A stretch of DNA of 45,365 nt from Selaginella moellendorffii (GCF_000143415.4 NW_003314394.1:124042-169406), one strand, 5' to 3'; counted from the first letter of the stretch, positions 11,980 to 20,479 are shown. Numbers and translations are program-made. Notes: generated from the sequence alone by a model not told the origin.

Positions 11980-12180
11980 GTGCCGCTCGCAACACCGCAA
12001 CTACTCGTAGCGCCGCTCGCAACACCGCAACTGCTCGTAGCGCCGCTCACACAAACTGCCACTCGCATAAACTGCCGCTCGCAATGGCGCTCGCAATGCC
12101 GCAACCGCTTGTAGACGCATAAACCACAGCTCACAACGCCGCTTACACAAGCAGCGCTCACTGCGCTCAGCGGAACCAAG
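11980..12180. repeat. GC-rich minisatellite, 30-bp unit
   Basis: Two near-identical 30-bp units (11982-12011 and 12012-12041, starting GCCGCTCGCAACACCGCAAC) are followed by about 140 bp of degraded CGCTCGCA-type repeats. TE-B keeps the array at about 42335-42535. It lies in the divergent spacer between transposase and cargo gene. Confidence 0.75.
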
Positions 12181-12234
12181 AACACGGCGCACAAAAATGA
12201 TAGACCTAGGAATGAGTTCGAGAATTCAAAAATA

Positions 12235-12570
12235 ACACACGCTTGAACGTCACATCAAATCCTCTGACAAACAGATCTTATGATTCCTCTGACAAATTTC
12301 AAACTGAGTAGCTTCTAGACTTTGCTGTCGGAGGTTGAACTTTGTCACATCATGTCCTTGCCTCGATCCAGCTATGCCATGTCAGTGATTCGAACTTTGC
12401 CATGCCATGTCAGCGATCCGTGCCAAGATTATTCGCCGTGTAAAGGAATAATTATGCTGTGTGTGTACGTCCATTTATGGCAATATAAGGCCACACGCCA
12501 TTCAAAGAATAATGCTAGTCAAGCATTTTTTGGTGCATTTTTGGGTTCAAAATTGCATGAGCCCACACGC
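12235..12570. repeat. module copy 1 (permuted direct repeat)
   Basis: 12522-12570 and 12235-12270 correspond to the first and second halves of the segment at 13456-13532 (AGCATTTTTTGGTGCATTTT, then CTTGAACGTCACATCAAATC). The first half directly follows an imperfect palindrome at 12477-12501, as at 13408-13429. Confidence 0.7.
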
Positions 12571-12909
12571 TATAAAGTTTACCTGTACCAAAAATAGAAA
12601 CAGCTTTATTTACTTGGGAATTTAAGTGGTTGAGGCATTTTTAAACTTACAAACACATGCCCTACTTACATTCCTTTGGTTGCTTAAAATTCAAAAATAT
12701 TATAAACCTTTCTTTTTGCATTTTCAATGTTTTCAATTATGGTTTTTGATTTTCGCAGGACCAGCCTAGTAATCTATTTGCATCCCATCATGTTTATAGC
12801 TAACTTTCGTTTGTCCCCTTCGCTAGCCTGAGATACATCTGCTCGGCATCTGCCTCTTACAGCATTTGCCCAGAAAGGGCATCTTTCTTCACGCAGCATT
12901 TGCCACATG

Positions 12910-12934
12910 TTTAGGGTTAGGGTTTAGGGTTTAG
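12910..12934 (+). repeat. interstitial telomere-type repeat (TTTAGGG)n
   Basis: About three and a half units, one shortened to TTAGGG. TE-B has four clean units on the other strand at 41585-41610. The plant telobox AAACCCTAA is contained, so a promoter role is possible. Confidence 0.85.
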
Positions 12935-13407
12935 CAATTTAGTAGCTTGATAAACATGCAAATACAGAACTTGATGCAAAATCCTTTGATATGTCACAAT
13001 GCCCCTAGGACCATAAACACATTTCAATAAAGAGGGTCCTTTTATTTCATAACTCCTTACGTAGATCTTGGTGAAACCAGAGTTAGTGAAGTTGGTTTCT
13101 TGTGATCCCGCATCTGATTGTGATGTCCCTTTGCAGTGTCGATGGAAAGGTCAATGCACACCAAACTGTAGAATCTTGGAGCAAAATAACAATCGGATCT
13201 ATGGCAAATGCCCCTGAAACATTGTAAGGCTCGTGTGGTCTCATGTGGTGTCCGATCGAGATGCTTCTTTGCAGGGTCATCAAGAAGGACATTGTATACC
13301 ATTCTGTAAAATCTAGTTGCGATCTAACGGTTGGATCTCCAGGAAACTCAAAACAATCTGGCGCGTGTCAGAATATTCTAGGAATATACTCCTATGTGCT
13401 CCTGAAA

Positions 13408-13532
13408 ATGGCATGCGGCCCCACGCCATTCAAGAGATAACGCCAAATGACGCCGAGCATTTTTTGGTGCATTTTTTGGGATCAAAATTGCATGAGCCCA
13501 CACGCTTGAACGTCACATCAAATCCTCTGACA
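13408..13532. repeat. module copy 2: palindrome plus downstream tail
   Basis: The palindrome at 13408-13429 is followed by a tail at 13456-13532 that recurs in two pieces around 12235-12570. It shows that at least some palindromes belong to a longer duplicated unit. Confidence 0.7.
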
Positions 13533-13835
13533 ATTTATTTAGCTGAACATCTGGCATTTTTGGAAATACAAGATGCTTTGGAATATCCAATCATACATGG
13601 TATAAATATAGCGAGGGTATTAAATGATATCCCAATCATGATCTTTCTTTTGGATTTCGCGTGCATGCAGTCCGAGGAATGATGACGTTGCGGATTTCTT
13701 TTGGATTTCACGCATGCGCGCGCCGATCCAGAAATTAATGGTGGCGCCCAAGTCCGAAGAATGATGACGTGGCGGGATTACCAACCGTCGTGACATTTCG
13801 CGCGTGTGAGGTTAGGTTTTGCATTTTGCTTCGTA

Positions 13836-13966
13836 CTCGCGCTCGCACACTCGCGCTCGCATCACGCTCCCACTTCTCTACAGGTTTCTCGTGTGCATCG
13901 GCGTCCACTCGCGCTTGCATCACACTCGCGCTCGCATCGCGCTCGTGTGCATCGGCGTCCACTTCA
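13836..13966. repeat. CTCGCGCTCGCA / GTGTGCATCGGCGTCCACT repeats
   Basis: Several CTCGC(G)CTCGCA units and two copies of a GTGCATCGGCGTCCACT unit. TE-B's counterpart (about 40530-40690) is longer by about 33 bp, so the array is unstable in length. It is probably leader of the cargo gene. Confidence 0.7.
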
Positions 13967-14406
13967 AGACACACCCAATTTGTAACTTCGCTGCCAACTC
14001 CGCCGCCCACTCCACCACCCACACGCAGCCCACTTGGCGTCCTGGGAGATTTCAGCGCCACTCTCCAACTGTAAGTGGCAGAGTAGCCTTGCTGCTACGA
14101 TCCGCTGCACACATAGTGCACATTCGCCAGCGAGTCTGGTTGTCACGCCTCCATTCGGCTTCAAATGGTAAGTCTTTTAGGCCAAGTAGAAAATGGCATG
14201 AGGCCACATGCCATTCAGTAGCAACATTGGCATGCACCGATTGGGCTCTCGAGTGCAGTCCGGTTACAGATGGCGTGTAGCCTTACGCCATCTTAGGATG
14301 CAGCCTCAAGACATCTGATGTAGTGGTGAATGGCGTGTGGCCTCACGTTATTTCCAGCTGCTAGCTTTTCTTCTGTCAGCTCTAATTGTTGTGCATTTCT
14401 GAACAG

Positions 14407-15582
14407 ACGAGGAATTGCGTTCTTCTTCCAGCCACTGTCAATGTGGATGCAGAGAAGGGGGAGGAGCTCACCAGTTGGACTTTCGGGATGGAAGGCGAGG
14501 ATCTGAGGCTGTACAACACAGATGGTGGGAGAAAAGAATGCATGGGGATCCTCATCCAAGTGACAGACACTCCATGCAGTTCCATGCAAGAATATAGACT
14601 GGCACTTGTGGTAGAGACAGTGTCTGCCTTCAAGATCCACCTTGCACATCCTAGCGGCTTCCCGGAGGGGGGCAGTGGCTATGAGGAATTCCTAGAGGGA
14701 GCTAGGGAGAGGTTGTCCAGGAGGCCCACAATTTCAAAGACGCTGCGGGTCTATGAAGATCACATGGAATCCACGGACCTCACCTACGGCGATGTTCAAA
14801 AACTATATTCCAACATTGAGCCGTTGAGAGTGCCTCCAGTTCGCGAAGCGAAGGGGAAGGGGGTCGATCTGGAAACTACCCCGAAGCAGAAAAGGGTGCT
14901 CAAGCTCAAGCCAACGTCCGACTCTCCTCCAAAAAAGAAGCTACTCGGTGATGCCATTGCCTCGGGTTCGAACACTACACCCACCAAAAAGAAGAGCCGC
15001 AAAGAGCAGAAAGAGCAAGAAGAGGCAGCAAAAATCGTCGCAGATAATAGTACTTGTTACTATTCCAACAAAGTATATACAATCGACGTGAGCCGTATCG
15101 ACATCCAAAGCAAATACAACCACAGGCTAGTATCTGATGAGTGGGTGGAGAAACTGAAGCAGAAGATGCTGGCAAGTCCAGTAACACCCGACATCGCAGA
15201 TGTGATCCCCTACTACCGAACAATGAAGGGCGAGACGAGGTTTCCAGACTTGATCAATAGGAAGGTGTTGGACGATCAGAACATCCGGTTCTATGCCGTC
15301 TCCGGGCAGCATTCTAGCTTGGCGATGCAAGAGATAGTTGTGGATATTATGGTGGGCGAGGAGGTGAAGAAAGTCTTCAAGACAAGAGTTGTCCGCCTGA
15401 TAAAAGGCAACTCGCCCCTCCGATCTATCATATACATCTCCCACGCGCAGAATGTCAAGCAAGAAACGTGCTACAAATCGGGTCTGCACGAGACATTGGC
15501 ACGAACACGGAAGCTCTGGGTTCAACTGAAGAAGCCACAAAAACCAGGACAAGGACGTGCACTAGCAACTAGCGCCTGGCAG
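14407..15582 (+). pseudogene. ParB-like exon of the TE-A cargo gene
   Basis: This exon (about 392 codons) holds a novel N-terminal region, a Lys-rich, probably nuclear-targeting linker (PPKKKLLG, TPTKKKSRKEQ) and the ParB-like fold. In ParB/sulfiredoxin-fold domains a conserved 'R..' region is followed by 'V..G.HR..A'; here the second is VSGQHSSLAMQ, with His-Ser in place of His-Arg. DNA binding or nucleotide (CTP) use is therefore doubtful. TE-B has a stop (TAG, 39601-39603) in this exon where TE-A has CAG. Confidence 0.55.
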
Positions 15583-15636
15583 GTAAGCCTCGTTGCATGT
15601 GGCATAGCATGTGGCCTCACGCCATTTCCATTGCAG
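15583..15636 (+). other. 54-nt intron built on a palindrome
   Basis: GTAAG..TTGCAG ends, with the palindrome at 15604-15625. Its length is a multiple of three and it is open in frame, so retention would add 18 residues. TE-B's open frame does read through it. The base after the acceptor is T in TE-A and the acceptor itself is altered in TE-B. Confidence 0.65.
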
Positions 15637-16960
15637 TAATTCTCAAGTCTTCTCTCAAAAACACTGGGGGTCAATGACACACTCAGCATCCATAACATTC
15701 TACTCGCGATAAAAGTTGTTTTTGACAAATGGGTAGATGTGCTGAGGAGGTACCATGACGGGGAGTTGCCAAACTCAATGGGTGTGGAGGACGGCCGGAA
15801 GCCCAATGATTTGAAGCTCAATGCCTTGCGTTTCTCGCGGTCTCTAGACGACAACGACCTTCTGACAGTGGCTAATGCTCTTCTACGTGGTGAGGTAGTC
15901 TTCAACAAGACCAAAATGAGTCCCGGCCATATTGTGACATACGAGGACTTGTGCACGACTCTGAGAGCTCGTGCGCTATTGAAGGATTGGATCTTCGAGC
16001 AAGTGGCCGTGGAGAGGGTGAGCATCGACACCACGCAAGAGATGATGGAAGCGCTGGAGTTGTCAAATGAAGACATCGACGAGTATGTGAAGGGGGCCCC
16101 CAAGTTCATCGATCTGCTGCGGGATGCCACGAAAAGTAAAGCTGAGAAGTTGGATCAGTATCCAAATTTCATTAAGATTGATGTCGACCGCCGGCTTCAG
16201 AAACAGCTCGACCCCGCAGCAGAGGCCTATCGAGAACCTTACCGGGTATACTTGAATTCGGATGAGGATCAAAGGTGGAGGAGCATCGTTTCCCGCGGAA
16301 ATGAGCAGGTCAAGAACATCTTTTGTGTGATGGACTTCACAAACGAGGAGATCACTCATGCAGACGAAGTCAGCTCCATCATTGACTTAATGGTGGGACT
16401 TGCGGAGGTGGAATCTTCAGTCCACTATATGATCTACGACTCCGAATCCTATCACAAGTTCTGGAAGGCCTTGAATGAGGTGAAGGCTCGGTTGAAAGGC
16501 AAGGAGATGCGGGAGATCCATGGGATAATGGCTAAGAAGAAGATACCGACGAATGTACGCATCTTCACACTCGCCCTTGTTATTGGTCCTGCAGCAGAGT
16601 GGGACTGGAGTGACTTCCCAGCTTCGTTCGACAAGGCCAATCAAATTGATCTGAGGGAGGTAAATTTACCCGTGCCTGAGGAACTGAAGACGGCTATGGA
16701 GCTTTCGAATCCAAAGAAAGCTCTAGGTGCAGCATGGGAAATGCTCAGCTGGGTCTTCAACGCAATAGCGGGTGGGTCACCTGCTTCCGACTCCAAGGGC
16801 AAATGCGTTGTCGAGTACAACTGCGGCGGACTATTCTTTCGAGCCGCACTACTCAAGGGTGTCCCGTGTGTTGCGGTGACAAACTCCATTGAAGAGGTGA
16901 CTTCAATGGAGCATATAATTACAGTTGCCAAAGAAAAATAGTATCTTCTCTGCGAACCTG
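15637..16960 (+). pseudogene. methyltransferase-like exon of the TE-A cargo gene
   Basis: A long helical region is followed by IFTLALVIGPAAEWDWSDF and then GKCVVEYNCGGLFFRAALL. The second resembles motif I of beta-class N4/N6 DNA methyltransferases (VLDPFxGxGTxxxAA), which in that class lies C-terminal. The usual DPPY/DPPW motif IV is not present; GPAAEW may be its remnant, so catalysis is unlikely. The same ParB-then-methyltransferase order occurs in the separate gene at 30831-34240. TE-B is open across this exon but has lost the donor that follows (GT to AT at 37528-37529). Confidence 0.45.
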
Positions 16961-17097
16961 GTGAGTACACACTTTAAGTTTAAATGTTATCTCACAAGCT
17001 CTGTATGCAGGAGCGTGGCCACCCCCAGATGCTGAAACGGCGTTAACAGCTACTGTTGAAGATACCCATGTTGGGCCAAGCTCACAACCTACACAAG

Positions 17098-17465
17098 GTA
17101 AAGTCACGTGAGGCCTCACGCCATTTTGATTATAGATCGTTGTGAATATTCAGACACGAGGACTGAAAAGCGCACTGGTGGCGCGTCGAAGAAGGACAAA
17201 CAGACAAGCAATAGGAAAAAAGGAGGTACAAATTATATTTGCAATGGCGTGTGGTCTCATGCCATTCCTTGCAGGAGACACTTCTTCAAAGGCAAAACAG
17301 GCAAGCACCAGCCAAGCTCAAACTGATAGTGGTCATAAAAAGCGAAAGCACGTTCGACAGTCGTCGAGATCAGAGGCGTTTGATTTGAAAAGGAAGAAGG
17401 GCAACGAAAAGATGATAGGTAATGCCTCGCGGTTATGGCGTGTGTGCTCATGCCATTCATTGCAG
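17098..17465 (+). other. three palindrome-bearing short introns and symmetric exons
   Basis: Introns 17098-17153, 17226-17274 and 17419-17465 (56, 49, 47 nt) each hold one palindrome (17103-17124, 17244-17265, 17435-17456). All split codons after the first base. The exons around them are 87, 72 and 144 nt, all divisible by three, so any can be skipped without a frameshift. Confidence 0.7.
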
Positions 17466-18017
17466 ATCAAGGGCTGAGTGAAAGCAGGCAGTCACCACCT
17501 CCTGACTCAGATTCCTATGGCGGACTCCCCTTCCCCAATCTCAATGGAGAGGTACAATGGATGAGGGATGCTTTTCAAGTCAGGGCCATGTTTTTCTCAT
17601 CTCGTCGTCTTTGAAGGGTGCAAGAACGTGTAGAAACCATGTTAAGACAGTCGGGTGAGGATACAGTCCTAGGTCACGCACTAAAACAGGCTATGGATGT
17701 CTTGTATTTTGAGATGGAGACTTGGCCAGATGATTTTCCCAAGATGGTCCTGGAAGAACAAGCCATCCAGCCTGAGCAGCCTATGGAAGAAATGCAGGAG
17801 GGGGATGAGAAGCCAGAGAAAGATAATGAGCAGGAAGAGCAGAAGGACGAAGAGGAGGACAAAGAAGAGGAGGACGAAGAAGAGGAGGACGAAGAGGACT
17901 TGGATGGTCCTCACAATGGTGACGATCACAATAACGACGACGACGATGATGACGACGATGGCCAGCCTGAGGTGGCCAAAGAGCAGCGGAGGAAGGTCAT
18001 ACAAGACAAACCATCAA
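17466..18017 (+). pseudogene. acidic exon of the TE-A cargo gene
   Basis: Encodes a short ordered part (WMRDAFQVRA, DVLYFEMET) and then about 70 residues of almost pure Glu/Asp (EEEDEEEEDEED, later DDDDDDDDG). Such tracts occur in chromatin and histone-binding proteins. TGA at 17612-17614 replaces CGA of TE-B. The open antisense frame here is just the complement of GAG/GAA/GAC codons. Confidence 0.6.
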
Positions 18018-18074
18018 GTAAATAATAGTACATCCATTCCTAACCTTTTACCATTTCTAATATTGTCCATGTAG

Positions 18075-18089
18075 GTCGCAGAGCAAATG
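18075..18089 (+). other. 15-nt micro-exon
   Basis: Flanked by CATGTAG and GTAAGT. It encodes five residues, keeps phase 1 on both sides and is conserved in TE-B. Confidence 0.5.
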
Positions 18090-18289
18090 GTAAGTAGAGA
18101 TTATTCAGTTGAATTTACAAACTCTAGCCTTTAGTGTCGAGGAAGGATAGTGCCAAGCAAGGGTCGAAACGTATGTCCAATCCTTCAGAATCAGCAGTGC
18201 GCCCAAGTGATATCGGTCCTAGTTCCTCAATAGCAGTTGATGGTAAATACAGTATAGTCGATTTAATGTGCTAATGAGTTTGTTTTTAG

Positions 18290-18874
18290 TAGCACGGGAG
18301 GATACCATCTCAATCGAAGGGAGATATTTGGACATGCATATGGATCCGCCAGTGGACTCTACTTGCCTGCAAGAGTCATCAGAGCTGGTAGAGGCTACTA
18401 TCCATATCAACGCCAAGCAAGCTAACCACGCTCCACTTGATGCTGCCCATACCACTGAGTTAATCTTGTCCACGTATCCAACTGACGGTGACCAGGCGCC
18501 ATTGGACCCGCATGAGGCCGCCCCAGCCGCCGAGCCGGTCGTATCCTCATTTCCAACGGACTCAACGTGTGCCCAATCGTCTGACTACGCGCCGTTGGAA
18601 CCTCCCTACACCGCCCCTACTGCCTGTTCGGTCATGTCCACTTTGCCAACGGAGGCACTAGCTGAAATGGCGTGTGATCACACGCCATCGGAACCACCCC
18701 ATGCCACTGTTGAGCCAGTTGTACTAGAGTCTACAGCTGAAATGGCATGTGCCCACACGCCATCGGATGCGATTGACCCCACATTGCAGAGGAGAGTATT
18801 TCCGCCCTTCACGTTTCCTCGACCAAAACCCTCTCAACGACCATCGGGAGCACCATTCGCTAATATTGTAGATG
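18290..18874 (+). pseudogene. Pro/Thr-rich repeat exon of the TE-A cargo gene
   Basis: 195 codons with about five imperfect repeats of some 25-31 residues (APLDAAHTTE, APLDPHEAAPAAE, APLEPPYTAP, TPSEPPHATVE, TPSDAIDP). Two palindromes (18667-18688, 18742-18763) sit at the same place in successive repeats and encode EMACDHTPSE and EMACAHTPSD. It is probably a flexible linker before the HAD domain. Confidence 0.6.
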
Positions 18875-18921
18875 GTAAAATTGACTTGTACCATTTTTTA
18901 TGCTGACGCATTTCACTTCAG

Positions 18922-19733
18922 AGTCACGGCGAAGGTACTGTATCATTTTTGATCTGAACAGTGTCCTTTTCTTCCATGAGCGTGGCTCGTCCTCGAATGT
19001 CATTGCACCCTCCAAAGCCTGCGGTCGCAAGTTGGTCAAAAGAGACAGATTCACATTAATCACACGGGAGAAACTGCGGGCTCTAATAATGACCATGCGA
19101 CACTTAAAACAGAGGGCCGGGTTCAATTTGCAATTGGGAGTTTGGATATCCATGATGCGCCACAATGCATTAACGTTGCTACAGATGATGCACCATCAAA
19201 CGCGAGTAATATTACCATTTGACTTTCTCCTAACGCAGGAGGATTGCTTGACTATGGTCCATATGAGGGGTAGCAAGCCCATCTTCGTCAAGCCAGAGGT
19301 TGTAGTGATGAACCGGACTGCTAGGTCAAGTGAAATCCTCATCATCGATGACTCGCCGATTAAAACTGCAACGAACACGCACACATATGCAGTGCACCCC
19401 ATCTCTTGCAGTATGGAAACTAGGGAGAAGAAACCGTATGTTCTGGGGGACCTTGCAAAATGGCTTGGAGTGATGGTGATAGAGAACCGGCCAGTCCAGG
19501 AGGTGGCTGCAGAAATCAACCAAATGGCAGATGGAACGGTATATCAGAAGCCATTTGATCGGACAGACACCAGTCATCATTTATGGCATGTATATTGTCT
19601 AGCCAAGCACTATCCGCATCTCCATAATCTGCTCAACCGGATGGGTTCTTCGACCACTGAACATGAGCGTGGACATATTAGAGAAGAGATGGCATTACTA
19701 TTGGGTTTAAATCCTGATAGTGTGGAGAGTGAT
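18922..19733 (+). pseudogene. FCP1/NIF-type HAD exon of the TE-A cargo gene
   Basis: The frame reads RRRYCIIFDLNSVLFF: HAD motif I with the nucleophile Asp in DLN (the FCP1 family usually has DLDxTL; plant DLNG variants exist). GVWISMMRHNA fits motif II (usual WTS), KPIFVKPE the Lys region, and ILIIDDSPIKTATN motif III with its Asp pair. FCP1-like enzymes remove phosphate from Ser residues, for example of the RNA polymerase II tail. The Asp-to-Asn change at the second motif I position could weaken catalysis. The exon runs into the N gap; TE-B shows a stop after about 21 further residues, at 34706-34708. Confidence 0.65.
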
Positions 19734-20199
19734 NNNNNNNNNNNNNNNNNNNNNNNNNNNNNNNNNNNNNNNNNNNNNNNNNNNNNNNNNNNNNNNNNNN
19801 NNNNNNNNNNNNNNNNNNNNNNNNNNNNNNNNNNNNNNNNNNNNNNNNNNNNNNNNNNNNNNNNNNNNNNNNNNNNNNNNNNNNNNNNNNNNNNNNNNNN
19901 NNNNNNNNNNNNNNNNNNNNNNNNNNNNNNNNNNNNNNNNNNNNNNNNNNNNNNNNNNNNNNNNNNNNNNNNNNNNNNNNNNNNNNNNNNNNNNNNNNNN
20001 NNNNNNNNNNNNNNNNNNNNNNNNNNNNNNNNNNNNNNNNNNNNNNNNNNNNNNNNNNNNNNNNNNNNNNNNNNNNNNNNNNNNNNNNNNNNNNNNNNNN
20101 NNNNNNNNNNNNNNNNNNNNNNNNNNNNNNNNNNNNNNNNNNNNNNNNNNNNNNNNNNNNNNNNNNNNNNNNNNNNNNNNNNNNNNNNNNNNNNNNNNN
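19734..20199. other. assembly gap, 466 N
   Basis: TE-B holds the corresponding sequence at 34291-34756, which is also exactly 466 bp. The gap should therefore contain the end of the HAD exon, its stop, and about 0.4 kb of AT-rich DNA with one palindrome. Confidence 0.95.
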
Positions 20200-20205
20200 A
20201 ATTCC

Positions 20206-20226
20206 CACTTTAACGAAATAGAGCTT
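20206..20226 (-). repeat. TE-A right terminal inverted repeat
   Basis: Exact reverse complement of 7868-7888; followed by the CTTT target duplication at 20227-20230. Confidence 0.85.
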
Positions 20227-20460
20227 CTTTGTATTAGTCTCATTTAGGTCCCAAATGCTATTTATGGAAAGTGTCTAGAGTTGCTCATTTGGCATATCTA
20301 TGGAATGTAGAGATTGTTCTGAACACAATGGTGTTCTTTCCGTGTCTAAATTCACAATCTAAGGACATTCCATATTTAGGTAGTTTCCAGCTTGTCCCAG
20401 AGACTAACTCCTAATACTAAAGGAGGCTTGGGGTGAAAGCCCAAAGCGTGTGTTCCTCAA

Positions 20461-20479
20461 GGGGGGGGGGGGGGGGGGG
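20461..20479 (+). repeat. 19-nt G run in the LTR
   Basis: Nineteen consecutive G, then CCTCTGGGGGG. The matching runs in the 3' LTR (27751 on) and the solo LTR (C run before 24422) are shorter, so the tract varies in length. It could form a G-quadruplex or be a sequencing weak point. Confidence 0.8.

Larger units (their letters stand above)
11888..14164. promoter_or_regulatory. divergent intergenic spacer of TE-A
   Basis: About 2.3 kb between the minus-strand transposase and the plus-strand cargo gene. It contains a minisatellite, a repeated palindrome-bearing module, a telomere-type tract and a second CTCGCGCTCGCA array. I see no sure coding sequence. A frame from 13769 (about 100 codons in TE-A, about 111 in TE-B) stays open in both copies but is low-complexity Ala/Ser/Arg and is probably leader. 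Divergent promoters are inferred from the gene arrangement, not from recognised core motifs. Confidence 0.45.
14165..20199 (+). pseudogene. TE-A cargo gene: ParB-like / MTase-like / FCP1-type HAD protein
   Basis: Inferred exons: ATG at 14165-14167, then 14407-15582, 15637-16960, 17011-17097, 17154-17225, 17275-17418, 17466-18017, 18075-18089, 18135-18242, 18290-18874 and 18922 onward; the end lies in the N gap. Reading frame is kept across every junction, and all junctions from 16960 on are phase 1. Order: ParB-like domain (NHRLVSDEWVEKLKQKM, later AVSGQHSSLAMQ); a MTase-like tail (CVVEYNCGGLFFRAALLKG, resembling beta-class motif I); basic Lys-rich exons; a Glu/Asp tract; a Pro/Thr-rich repeat; and an FCP1/NIF HAD domain. 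Lesions: TAA at 15637, TAG at 16939-16941 and TGA at 17612-17614. A DNA-linked regulatory role is inference only; no such fusion is known to me. Confidence 0.6.
7868..20226 (+). mobile_element. TE-A: 12.36-kb DNA transposon with cargo gene
   Basis: 21-bp terminal inverted repeats sit at both ends (first bases AAGCTCTATTTCGTTAAAG). A 4-bp direct repeat CTTT flanks them (7864-7867 and 20227-20230). The 3' LTR supplies the empty site: CCCTTTGTGTTAG at about 27516-27528 reads straight through. It contains a minus-strand transposase gene and a plus-strand ParB/MTase-like/HAD gene, divergently arranged around a 2.5-kb spacer. A second copy, TE-B (34266-42697), is inverted. TIR sequence and TSD do not match CACTA elements despite the TNP1-like domain; I cannot name the superfamily. 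Confidence 0.8.

Noticed and set aside
13819-14280. 153-codon frame overlapping the cargo gene leader
   Set aside because: It is in the wrong phase for the 14168-14406 intron and consists largely of translated GC-rich repeats.
14293-14649. 118-codon minus-strand frame (also 39841-40197 +)
   Set aside because: Shadow of the ParB-like exon and its intron; conserved only because the copies are similar.
17681-18004. Open minus-strand frame of Val/Ile/Leu/Phe resembling a membrane protein (also 36486-36809 +)
   Set aside because: It is the antisense of the Glu/Asp codon tract and has no other support.
8410-18763. Palindromes as a CRISPR array
   Set aside because: Spacing is irregular (57 bp to over 1 kb), spacers are coding or intronic sequence, and the setting is eukaryotic.
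7868-20226. CACTA (En/Spm) classification of TE-A
   Set aside because: The TNP1-like repeats alone are not enough; the termini do not start CACTA/CACTG and no 3-bp duplication fits.
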